Origin: Chloroflexota bacterium
Lineage (GTDB): Bacteria > Chloroflexota > Anaerolineae > Anaerolineales > UBA4823
Length of the DNA: 5,087 bases
Assembly: GCA_030613705.1 (NCBI GenBank)
Contig: JAUWLJ010000202.1
Location: 1 to 5,087, forward strand
Reading direction: 5' to 3'
Shown: positions 1 to 5,087 of the stretch, one piece after another
Numbering within the stretch: position 1 is the stretch's first letter
How the letters are laid out: the number at the start of each line of letters is the position of its first letter
Notes under the pieces: model-generated
Told to the model about the DNA's origin: nothing
What the model saw: only the letters and a program-made list of their open reading frames with translations
Databases searched by the model: none
Program-made: the position numbers and the translations under genes

Positions 1-760
1 TGTTCTAAATTGACTACCTTGACCCCCGGAAAAGCACCTCGCTCAATGAGCGTAAACGCTCAGCCGCGTTTTCTGGGGTCAGGTCTCTTTGCGGAGCGGC
101 GAGCATCTCAAAGCCCACCATGAACTTCCGCACTGTAGCAGAGCGCAGCAAGGGCGGATAAAAATGGGCATGCAGGTGCCACTGCGGGTGCAAACCATCA
201 TTTCCCGGAGACTGGTGAAATCCCATCGAGTAAGGGAAAGGAATTTTAAACAAGTTGTCATAGCGGGTTGTTAGGCGCTTAAAAATATCCGCCAACGATT
301 CTATTCCAGACGTGCTCAATTCCGGCAGAGTGGGTACATGCCGGTTTGCCAGTACCATGATCTCGAATGGCCAAACTGCCCAGAAGGGGACCAGGGTAGT
401 AAAATGCTCATTTTCAAGGACAATTCGTTCCTGGATTCTTTTCTCAGCTTGTAAATAATCGCACAACAAACAACTCCCATTCCTGGCAAAATAATCCCTC
501 TGAGTTGTCAGCTCTTTTAGCGGTTCATTTGGGATGTGGAGTGTAGCCCAAATCTGGCAATGAGGATGGGGATTGGAGGCACCCATCATCGCGCCCTTGT
601 TTTCAAATACCTGTATGTAATGGATATAATTGCGCTTTCCAAGATCGAGTGTCTGATCTATCCAGGTCCGAACCACAGCCTCGATTTGTTTAAGCGATAG
701 GTCTGGCAAAGATAAATTATGCTGGGTGGAAAAGCAAACCACCCGGCAGATACCCGATTC

Positions 761-763
761 TTA
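761..763 (-). other. In-frame TAA stop inside galT
   Basis: The codons GCG GAA TAA GAA TCG GGT ATC TGC CGG GTG read A-E-stop-E-S-G-I-C-R-V. They align without a gap to E. coli GalT around RGTSRVICFS, with the stop at the position of a Ser. No frame change occurs here, so this is a point nonsense change (for example TCA to TAA) and is independent of the upstream frameshift. The downstream part has a GTG at 742-740, but a protein started there would lack the CxxC metal site. Confidence 0.9.
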
Positions 764-1073
764 TTCCGCCAGAAATAATTCGGGGGAATCAGTTTCCCCC
801 GCTCCATGGATCTCTTCTTCAGATAAGAAACTCGCTGGATCACCAGGCAACAGAGCTGGAAAATCATTATCAAACACGTAGGTTGAAGAATAATTAGGAT
901 TTCTTTGCCCGCCAGATCGGGAATTTCCCGGGCATAGATAGCAGTTTGGGTCATACTCAGGTAGGTCCGACTGGGGAGCTTTCTCGACCTGCCCTTTCCA
1001 GGGTCTTTGAGTGCGGTGCGGGGATACCAACACCCAATCACCGGTCAATGGGTTGAATCTGAGGTGTGGGAAA

Positions 1074-1079
1074 TTTTTT
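1074..1079 (-). other. Frameshift point in galT: A6 homopolymer (one A short)
   Basis: On the coding strand the bases read GAAAAAATTTCCC. The frame set by the ATG at 1104 reads GAA AAA ATT TCC and stops at a TGA overlapping the conserved NPLTG codons. A seventh A would read GAA AAA AAT TTC CCA and continue into the conserved GalT N-terminus. The downstream frame has no ATG, GTG or TTG between its own upstream stop (1130-1132) and the conserved TTG Leu codon at 1048, so a different native start is not a good explanation. Confidence 0.85.
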
Positions 1080-1103
1080 CTTGCAGATTCGTCCTCTGTG
1101 TCA

Positions 1104-1658
1104 TCAAGGACCCTCGACCTGGAAGAAAGCTAAAAGCGTGCTCCCGTAGTTTCTGCGGTCGAATTCAACTAATTGCTCCAACTCCAGATTTTCAATCTCG
1201 CGTGGGTGAATTTGTACAATCACCCAGGCGTCTGGGGATAACCAATCTCGGTGGGTATCCACTAATTCCAGAGCTATTTTCCATAAACCCCGATATTGCG
1301 GTGGAGCAATATAGATATAGTCAAATTGGCCCATTGCGGGCTTTTCCAGGATTGTTAGTGCATCCCCGCGAATCACGTTTGCATAATCTGCAAGCTTGGT
1401 CAGCCCCAAATTAGCTCCCACAGTTTTGATCGCATTGCGATCGACATCAATGAACAGGGCAGCTTTCGCTCCCCTGCTCAAGGCTTCAATCCCAACACTC
1501 CCAGTTCCTGCAAATAAGTCCAGGAAATTTGAATCCTGGATCTCTGGGCCGATAATATTGAACAGAGATTCCTTGACCCGGTCCGTAATCGGGCGAGTCG
1601 AATCCCCAGGCACGGACTTTAATTTACGACCTCTTGCGCTTCCTGATATCACTCTCAT
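1104..1658 (-). CDS. rsmD: 16S rRNA (guanine(966)-N(2))-methyltransferase RsmD
   Basis: RsmD methylates N2 of G966 in 16S rRNA on the small subunit, using S-adenosylmethionine. The 184-residue length matches the family. The N-terminus [13 protein letters not shown], followed by [16 protein letters not shown] (21-36), is a near-perfect family signature and fixes the ATG at 1658. The SAM-binding loop is [19 protein letters not shown] (46-64), followed by the acidic FIDVDRNA (69-76). The catalytic motif IV, usually DPPY or NPPF, reads APPQY (118-122). I believe this is a lineage variant and not a lesion, because the rest of the protein is intact. No Shine-Dalgarno is visible; a 9-bp inverted repeat ends six bases before the ATG. 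In many bacteria coaD follows rsmD; here galT follows and shares the stop/start bases TGATG. Confidence 0.92.
   Translation of the reverse strand: MRVISGSARGRKLKSVPGDSTRPITDRVKESLFNIIGPEIQDSNFLDLFAGTGSVGIEALSRGAKAALFIDVDRNAIKTVGANLGLTKLADYANVIRGDALTILEKPAMGQFDYIYIAPPQYRGLWKIALELVDTHRDWLSPDAWVIVQIHPREIENLELEQLVEFDRRNYGSTLLAFFQVEGP
1111..1115 (-). promoter_or_regulatory. Ribosome binding site of galT inside the rsmD end
   Basis: GAGGG on the coding strand sits six bases upstream of the ATG at 1104, inside the last codons of rsmD. With the TGATG overlap it suggests that galT was translated by ribosomes finishing rsmD. It also decides the galT start, which otherwise could be misplaced at the internal TTG at 1048. 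Confidence 0.65.
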
Positions 1659-1663
1659 AACAC

Positions 1664-1695
1664 AAACGGCGACCGAAGAGACCCGATCGCCGTTT
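1664..1695. repeat. Inverted repeat (9-bp stem, 14-nt loop) just upstream of rsmD
   Basis: AAACGGCGA at 1664-1672 is perfectly complementary to TCGCCGTTT at 1687-1695. It lies in the 62-base gap between the UroD-like gene and rsmD and ends six bases before the rsmD ATG, covering the place where a Shine-Dalgarno would sit. There is no T-run on either side, so it is a poor intrinsic terminator. A structure that limits or times rsmD translation is possible, but this is inference. Confidence 0.6.
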
Positions 1696-1720
1696 CATAT
1701 CGCCTAGATCAATAACTCAA

Positions 1721-2713
1721 TCACTTTTCGACGCTTTTCCGTGCTGCGATGATATTCCCCCGAGGGACGATAGTTGGCATTACGCACCCGGTTCCCAAAA
1801 TCAATCCACGCCCTCCCGATTGCTGAAAAGCATCCTCAGCTTCAGATTTTATTCGTTCCGGTGTACCTAAAACCATTGTTTCCTGACGGCGCAAACCCCC
1901 ACACAAAGCACCGGAGAATTTCTTCTTTGCTTCAGCCAAGGAGGGAGGGGCTTCACGGTCGTGCCAATTGATCATCGCGACCGGGTAATCCATAAAGAGG
2001 TCGAACATAACTTGTACCCCATGCAAGTGGAGCATATTGAATTTGAATTCCTGGGCAGGTTCCAGGGCTTGCATGTCGAATGATCTGCCAAATTCTTCAT
2101 ACTCCTTTTCAGAAAACAAAGAGTACTGAGCGTGTTGTACCGCATAAAAAATCCCCGCTGCCCCCGTCTGTCGTACTGCCTCAATGAAGCGCTGGATGCT
2201 TTCTGCAATGATCCGCAGTCCAGTTTTTAATTCCTGGGGATATCGACGGAGGTGAATGGATAGATTCTCAGCCCCGACCAGATTCTTAGCTTGCGAAAGC
2301 GGATTGAAAACCGTTTGGATGACAGGAACCTCTTGTCCTAATTCACCATTGATCATTCGCAAGCAATCTAGCTGAGCTGCAAGATATCCTTTTGTTGGAT
2401 CGAGTATAGTGAGCTGCTCCCAATCAGCTGGATGTTGAACAACCCGGTGGGTATATTCACGCGTGCCTTCAGAAGCACCATGCCACTCATCTTTTGCCCC
2501 CCAATCCTTTATACAAAACGAGGACGCTGGAGTAACTTTCACCAAATCGAAATCATAAGCCCGTTGAAAATCAATGGTCGCTTCCGCCAAGTTTGTTGGG
2601 GATTGATCATCCACGGGAAAATGTCGCCACATTGCCACCGCGGGTCGATCAACAGCCTCATTGGCGATGCATGCTTCTATCCGATCATGGTGGTTCATTA
2701 TTTTTAATGCCAA
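1721..2713 (-). CDS. Uroporphyrinogen decarboxylase family protein (UroD/MtaA-like), not canonical HemE
   Basis: This is a 330-residue TIM-barrel-type protein of the UroD superfamily, which includes heme-pathway decarboxylases and cobalamin or methyl-corrinoid methyltransferases (MtaA, MtbA, CmuA). The start shown is a TTG at 2713, with GGAGGA six bases upstream. The ATG at 2698 (MNHHDRIEACI) has no ribosome site at normal distance and is the alternative. Canonical HemE N-terminal substrate motifs of the type MRQAGRY are absent; RPAVAMWRHFP stands there. Near the C-terminus, HLHG (residues 229-232) and GTGCVMPTIVPRGNI (C310) sit where methyltransferase members carry their H-x-C...C zinc ligands, so an H-x-H...C site is plausible. 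The substrate is unknown. The gene overlaps the upstream TPR gene by ten bases, which argues for one operon. Family is confident; the reaction is not assigned. Confidence 0.85.
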   Translation of the reverse strand: MALKIMNHHDRIEACIANEAVDRPAVAMWRHFPVDDQSPTNLAEATIDFQRAYDFDLVKVTPASSFCIKDWGAKDEWHGASEGTREYTHRVVQHPADWEQLTILDPTKGYLAAQLDCLRMINGELGQEVPVIQTVFNPLSQAKNLVGAENLSIHLRRYPQELKTGLRIIAESIQRFIEAVRQTGAAGIFYAVQHAQYSLFSEKEYEEFGRSFDMQALEPAQEFKFNMLHLHGVQVMFDLFMDYPVAMINWHDREAPPSLAEAKKKFSGALCGGLRRQETMVLGTPERIKSEAEDAFQQSGGRGLILGTGCVMPTIVPRGNIIAARKSVEK

Positions 2714-3105
2714 ATTTGATCCTCCAGATTCCAATCTCCTGTGGTCAACTCGTTAATATGACCCAGTGTAAGCCGGCGCATCATCTCGGATTGAGAGTTA
2801 CCCTCAATCTTTCCCTGTTTAATTAATTCCATCGCCTTGTTAAATAAATCAACTGCTCCCTCTTTATTACCTTGGGACTTCATCACCAATCCCAACGCAT
2901 AATTTGCGTCCACTGATTCTGGCGAATAAGATAGGGCACGACGAAAATCCGACTCTGCCTGATTCTGATTTCCCCGAGCATGGTTAGCCCAACCACGCTG
3001 CATAAAGCCATTGTAATCCGTCGGTTCCTTGAATTCATTTGGATCAATTGCTGCGGTCTCCTCTTTTTTGATGCTCTTTTTTTTGAAAGGATTCCATGAT
3101 CTCAT
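2704..3105 (-). CDS. Small tetratricopeptide-repeat (TPR) protein
   Basis: This 133-residue protein begins MRSWNPFKKKSIKKEE, a basic and charged N-terminus with no signal peptide or membrane segment, so it is probably cytoplasmic. Two TPR-like helical hairpins follow: about 31-64 (NGFMQRGWANHARGNQ... ending SYSPES) and about 65-98 (VDANYALGLVMKSQGN... ending AMELIKQGK). They show the usual small/large residue spacing (G-x-A, A-x-x-F-x-x-A, then S-P at the turn). The tail, about 100-133, is polar and unassigned. TPRs mediate protein-protein contacts; no partner can be named. The ATG at 3105 is backed by AGGAG ten bases upstream (3120-3116) and a promoter further up. It appears to be the first gene of the unit that runs through the UroD-like gene, rsmD and galT. 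The Lys codons contain A8 and A6 runs, but the frame is intact. Confidence 0.8.
   Translation of the reverse strand: MRSWNPFKKKSIKKEETAAIDPNEFKEPTDYNGFMQRGWANHARGNQNQAESDFRRALSYSPESVDANYALGLVMKSQGNKEGAVDLFNKAMELIKQGKIEGNSQSEMMRRLTLGHINELTTGDWNLEDQIWH
2720..2725 (-). promoter_or_regulatory. Ribosome binding site that decides a TTG start for the UroD-like gene
   Basis: GGAGGA on the coding strand lies six bases before the TTG at 2713-2711 and 21 bases before the ATG at 2698. The spacing fits the TTG and is far too long for the ATG. The site lies inside the last codons of the TPR gene, so initiation would be coupled. Confidence 0.55.
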
Positions 3106-3115
3106 TGGTTATGTA

Positions 3116-3120
3116 CTCCT
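3116..3120 (-). promoter_or_regulatory. Ribosome binding site of the TPR gene
   Basis: AGGAG on the coding strand precedes the ATG at 3105 by ten bases. It supports that start, and no other Met or alternative start lies nearby in frame. Confidence 0.6.
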
Positions 3121-3145
3121 GGAGGCAGTTATTGGTGATGCTTTA

Positions 3146-3154
3146 AGTATAGCA
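3146..3154 (-). promoter_or_regulatory. Extended -10 promoter for the TPR/UroD-like/rsmD/galT unit
   Basis: The coding strand reads TGCTATACT, an extended -10 (TGn plus TATACT, one mismatch from TATAAT). It follows an A/T-rich stretch with A-runs. No good TTGACA-like -35 lies at 16-18 bases, which is common for extended -10 promoters. Transcription would start near 3139, giving a leader of about 33 bases that contains the AGGAG site. This is the only good promoter-like site I see ahead of the four-gene unit. Confidence 0.5.
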
Positions 3155-3640
3155 AATTTTTTAATTTTCTGGCTTTGATCCTCGTTGATCTGTATGAGGA
3201 TTAACTGTTTCGACTGACGTATTACCCGCTAAATATGGATGATCCGTTCACTCAGTTTCTAATATCAAATGTGGTGCTCATCTTTCTCTTTGATCGCCAA
3301 TTAATTTAAGTGAGTGGAATTGGTTCAAGAAATCACATCTGCAATTGGATTTTCCACTTGAGCATACACCATTTTTTGATGGATGTACTCCGCCAAAATA
3401 TCGATCGGCAATTGAAGTCGCTAAACCTTCAATCTTGATTGGTTGCAATTTAACATTTTATCAGCTGCTTTGATTTCCACCTATTGTTAGGAGTGAGGCA
3501 TCCCAACTAATTCTCAAGTTTCTTCGAGCAGTTTCTTTATATAAACACCATGTCTTTATCCAAAGATGTTCGGATTTAGAGGCTGCATGAGTTGGCAAAG
3601 ATGAACTCTGGTAGCCAAGCAGGTTTTTCCAGATGAGGAC
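3155..3640. other. A/T-rich intergenic stretch without a supported gene
   Basis: Frames on both strands are short and lack good starts with ribosome sites. On the minus strand, one frame from a GTG at 3480 to a TGA at 3325 reads about 50 codons, with a single TAG at 3421-3423. It includes DILAEYIHQKMVYAQVENP, which looks somewhat protein-like but matches no family I know. It could be a decayed gene or chance. No tRNA cloverleaf, long inverted repeat, tandem repeat or T-tailed hairpin was seen. The stretch separates the sugar/GtrA-side genes from the TPR-led unit. Confidence 0.5.
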
Positions 3641-4021
3641 TCATATAAAATCATCATCACTCACTGCGAAATCATCCAGTCGGGGCATCAATTCAGGCAT
3701 ATCTTCAAGGACATCGACTGTTTCGTATTTCAATTCCGCCATCAACGGCGGTAATGGTACGATTGCGGGGGGGAGGAAACGGGGTGGTGCAGACGGCGGT
3801 GTCTTATCTGGTTTTTGATAATCATCCGCCCGACGCCGTAGAATACGATTGTCCGTATTTATCCAGCCAACATAACGTCCATAAACGGAATAAACCTGGT
3901 TAATAGATGTCACCCACCCTATCCAATCACCAATCTGGTTGTATACATAAGGGTAGATGATATATCCCCCGGTGTCACCTGATGTAGTATAAATTGGGAT
4001 TGGTTTTTTTGACTCTGCCAT
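3641..4021 (-). CDS. Hypothetical protein with three Tyr-Gly-Trp repeats and an acidic tail
   Basis: This is a 126-residue protein that I cannot assign with confidence. The first half carries three copies of a motif [IV]-Y-x3-G-x3-G-[YW]-[IV], beginning at residues 10, 26 and 43: IYTTSGDTGGYI, VYNQIGDWIGWV and VYSVYGRYVGWI. The pattern suggests short beta hairpins in a small repeated beta fold and recalls the so-called 4-fold beta flower type, but that is recall-level inference. Residues about 71-93 are Pro-rich (TPPSAPPRFLPPAIVPLPPL) and the end is acidic (VSDDDFI). There is no signal peptide or membrane helix. The ATG at 4021 is the only in-frame Met at the N-terminus and lies only nine bases from a TATAAT, so the transcript may be leaderless. 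The gene sits 73 bases downstream of gtrA. Open frame and repeats make it very probably a real gene. Confidence 0.75.
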   Translation of the reverse strand: MAESKKPIPIYTTSGDTGGYIIYPYVYNQIGDWIGWVTSINQVYSVYGRYVGWINTDNRILRRRADDYQKPDKTPPSAPPRFLPPAIVPLPPLMAELKYETVDVLEDMPELMPRLDDFAVSDDDFI

Positions 4022-4029
4022 ATATAAGA

Positions 4030-4035
4030 ATTATA
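4030..4035 (-). promoter_or_regulatory. TATAAT -10 box, possibly giving a leaderless mRNA
   Basis: A perfect TATAAT on the coding strand ends nine bases before the ATG at 4021. With normal spacing the first transcribed base would fall about two or three bases before that ATG. No convincing -35 lies 16-18 bases upstream. An AGAGGG at 4041-4036 lies 14 bases before the ATG, which is long for a ribosome site; if it is used, transcription would have to come from upstream, for example from gtrA. Confidence 0.4.
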
Positions 4036-4094
4036 CCCTCTTGATCCTATTCTAATTTGATCTGTGATCTTCTCAACTTCACATGGTACTTAGT

Positions 4095-4565
4095 CTAGCT
4101 GATGTCATTGTAAGTCCAGTAGCGATTAATAAAGAAATTCCAGAACATTACCACGATCACAGCAATTGCCAGGGCGAGGTTATTAGCCAAAAATCCTGCA
4201 GTTATGAATCCAATTGGAAGGAAGTCAAATCCAGTGAATAACCGGCTGAAATATGGTTCAAGAATGGCTATTATCGGAGTGCGGATCAATAATCCCAATA
4301 GGCTCACCACTGAAAATTGGATTAATTGCCGACTGAGAGTCTTCGACCTTGAATCCGGGTAAGTCCAGTAGCGATTCCAGGTGAAGTTGCTGATAATAGC
4401 TGCAATGAATGAGAAGACACTTGCCACGACCGCTGTCAAACCAGCAAAGGTCGTCAGCAAGTTAAAAGTTCCAAAATCAACCACCGCGCCGATGATCCCT
4501 ACCGTCGCAAATCGCAAAAAGCGGGTTCTTTCACGAGGATCTGTAACGATCGAAGTGAGCGTCAT
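4095..4565 (-). CDS. GtrA-family membrane protein
   Basis: This 156-residue integral membrane protein has about four helices: roughly 16-40, 44-62, 80-102 and 116-146. Family marks are the opening [20 protein letters not shown] (15-34) and two copies of the W-N-R-Y-W-T-Y / I-N-R-Y-W-T-Y signature at 64-69 and 147-152, at the ends of helices 2 and 4. GtrA proteins are linked to cell-surface polysaccharide synthesis and O-antigen glucosylation, where they are thought to move undecaprenyl-phosphate-linked sugars across the cytoplasmic membrane; the substrate here is unknown. The ATG overlaps the upstream SDR stop by ATGA, so the two genes are translationally coupled and probably act on related glycans. 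The length is typical and the protein complete. Both NRYWTY copies use identical codons (18-base direct repeat). Confidence 0.88.
   Translation of the reverse strand: MTLTSIVTDPRERTRFLRFATVGIIGAVVDFGTFNLLTTFAGLTAVVASVFSFIAAIISNFTWNRYWTYPDSRSKTLSRQLIQFSVVSLLGLLIRTPIIAILEPYFSRLFTGFDFLPIGFITAGFLANNLALAIAVIVVMFWNFFINRYWTYNDIS
4110..4127 (-). repeat. 18-base direct repeat in gtrA, copy 2
   Basis: Identical to 4359-4376. It encodes the second N-R-Y-W-T-Y after the fourth helix. The protein-level repeat is expected for this two-fold family; identity at every codon position is what stands out. Confidence 0.9.
4359..4376 (-). repeat. 18-base direct repeat in gtrA, copy 1
   Basis: GTAAGTCCAGTAGCGATT on the plus strand, identical to 4110-4127 and in the same reading frame, 249 bases apart. 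It encodes N-R-Y-W-T-Y after the second membrane helix. Confidence 0.9.
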
Positions 4566-5087
4566 GCCAGACCCATTTTTCCTTTGAAATAGTCCATCGT
4601 TTTCAGCAAGCCATCTTCCAGGCTGATATTCGCTTCCCAGCCAAGAATATCCCTAGCCCGCGAGATATCCGGTCGCCGTCGTTGAGGATCACCCTCTCCC
4701 CGGGCGTCTTCCTTGAATACGATCCCGGCAGAGTTACCGGTAATTTTGTTGATTGTCTCAGCGAATTTTAGGATCGTCGTCTCCACTGGGTTGCCGATAT
4801 TTACCGGTGAATGTTCATCGGAAAGCAATAAGCGATAAATTCCATCGATGAGGTCATCCACATAACAAAAACTTCGGGTTTGCGAACCATCACCATAGAC
4901 AGTAAGCGGTTGACTTTGTAATGCTTGCTTTAAAAAATTCGGCACCACCCGACCATCATCCAGGTGCATCCGAGGGCCAAAGGTGTTGAAAATCCTGACA
5001 ATTCTGGTATCAACATCATGAAAACGATGATAAGCCATGGTTAAAGCTTCTGCAAATCTTTTCGCTTCGTCATACACCGATCTTGGT
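4562..5087 (-). CDS. UDP-glucuronate decarboxylase-like SDR epimerase/dehydratase (C-terminal part)
   Basis: This is an extended-SDR NAD-dependent sugar-nucleotide enzyme, and its gene runs off the right edge; about 175 residues are visible. The first visible residues, [13 protein letters not shown], hold the catalytic Y-x3-K (Tyr at 5074-5072, Lys at 5062-5060), so no start should be placed at the GTG at 5077. Strong marks of the UXS/dTDP-glucose dehydratase-like group follow in order: [44 protein letters not shown] and [19 protein letters not shown] converts UDP-glucuronate to UDP-xylose; close relatives act on other nucleotide sugars. UXS is the best fit, but the missing Rossmann half prevents certainty. 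The NAD-binding GxxGxxG would lie outside the window. The stop overlaps the gtrA start (ATGA), which puts both in one operon, probably for surface glycan assembly. Confidence 0.87.
   Translation of the reverse strand, partial: PRSVYDEAKRFAEALTMAYHRFHDVDTRIVRIFNTFGPRMHLDDGRVVPNFLKQALQSQPLTVYGDGSQTRSFCYVDDLIDGIYRLLLSDEHSPVNIGNPVETTILKFAETINKITGNSAGIVFKEDARGEGDPQRRRPDISRARDILGWEANISLEDGLLKTMDYFKGKMGLA

Larger units (their letters stand above)
14..1104 (-). pseudogene. galT: Galactose-1-phosphate uridylyltransferase, disrupted by a frameshift and an in-frame stop
   Basis: GalT swaps UMP between UDP-glucose and galactose-1-phosphate in the cytoplasmic Leloir pathway. The ATG at 1104-1102 shares one base with the rsmD stop (TGATG) and has GAGGG six bases upstream, so it is a convincing start; it gives [10 protein letters not shown]. 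The frame is then lost at an A6 run (1079-1074). Adding one A restores [16 protein letters not shown], which lines up with the E. coli N-terminus. A TAA at 763-761 (about codon 115) interrupts the same frame; before it the frame ends LFLAE and after it resumes ESGICRVVCFS. The repaired product would be about 363 residues against about 348 in E. coli. Conserved features are CxxC (about 55/58), HPH with the nucleophilic second His (about 180/182), a second CLLC (about 212/215), and the C-terminal HLHAHFYPP and SATVRKFMVG blocks. Family identity is very secure. Loss of function is likely unless the lesions are sequence errors. Confidence 0.93.

Noticed and set aside
740..742. GTG as a start of an independent C-terminal GalT-like gene
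   Set aside because: The conserved GalT residues continue upstream of it in the same frame right up to the TAA, and no ribosome site precedes it.
658..1041. Minus-strand open frame of 127 codons overlapping the N-terminal part of galT
   Set aside because: It runs in another frame over the conserved GalT codons and its translation resembles nothing; it is a shadow and not evidence for a frameshifted product.
1007..1414. Plus-strand open frame of 135 codons across the galT start and rsmD end
   Set aside because: It lies opposite two recognised genes, has no family resemblance and no ribosome site; it is an antisense shadow.
1690..1720. Possible separate promoter for rsmD (TTGAGT ... TATGAA on the minus strand)
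   Set aside because: The spacer is only 15 bases and both boxes are poor; co-transcription from upstream is simpler.
3064..3084. A8 and A6 runs in the TPR gene, including an in-frame A-AAA-AAG slippery heptamer
   Set aside because: A -1 shift would end after about ten residues in a meaningless peptide, and no stimulatory hairpin or ribosome-like site is evident; Lys-rich coding explains it.
3106..3640. CRISPR array, tRNA or insertion-sequence ends in the gene-free stretch
   Set aside because: No regularly spaced repeats, no cloverleaf with an acceptor stem, and no terminal inverted repeat with a target duplication could be found by eye.
3633..3644. Short palindrome ATGAG-GA-CTCAT at the end of the hypothetical gene as a terminator
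   Set aside because: The stem is five base pairs with a two-base loop, too tight to fold, and no T-run follows.
3633..3818. Plus-strand Gly/Ser-rich open frame
   Set aside because: It is antisense to the Pro-rich and acidic tail of the hypothetical protein, whose codons produce this composition on the other strand.

Overview
The window reads as a stretch of chromosome from an uncultured-type bacterium, most likely an Anaerolineae-like member of the Chloroflexota. This placement is an inference from three things: the variant RsmD active-site motif APPQY, a cobalamin-type uroporphyrinogen decarboxylase-family paralogue, and moderate base composition. No rRNA or other marker in the window can confirm it. 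Every gene I can support lies on the minus strand, so the window is transcribed from right to left.

The right end (5087 to 4095) holds the C-terminal part of a UDP-glucuronate decarboxylase-like sugar-nucleotide SDR enzyme. It overlaps by ATGA a four-helix GtrA-family membrane protein. Together they look like the edge of a surface polysaccharide or glycan-modification locus: one makes a nucleotide sugar, the other probably helps move lipid-linked sugars across the membrane. A small unrecognised protein follows (4021 to 3641). It has three Tyr/Gly/Trp repeats and a Pro-rich, acidic tail, and a TATAAT so close to its ATG that the mRNA may be leaderless.

A gap of about 535 bases (3106 to 3640) holds no gene I can support. 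At its left edge is a good extended -10 promoter that probably starts the second unit.

The second unit (3105 to 14) is compact: a two-TPR protein, a UroD/MtaA-like protein whose start is best placed at a TTG by its Shine-Dalgarno, rsmD (16S rRNA G966 methyltransferase), and galT (galactose-1-phosphate uridylyltransferase). rsmD starts next to a 9-bp hairpin and lacks an obvious ribosome site. galT is coupled to rsmD by a TGATG stop/start overlap with its own GAGGG site.

The most notable point is that galT is broken twice. One base is missing in an A6 run near its N-terminus, and a TAA lies in frame at about codon 115. All catalytic and metal-site residues are still intact, which means very recent decay, sequence error or, less likely, recoding. 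I found no CRISPR array, tRNA, insertion sequence or defence system, and nothing that clearly amounts to a new multi-gene system.
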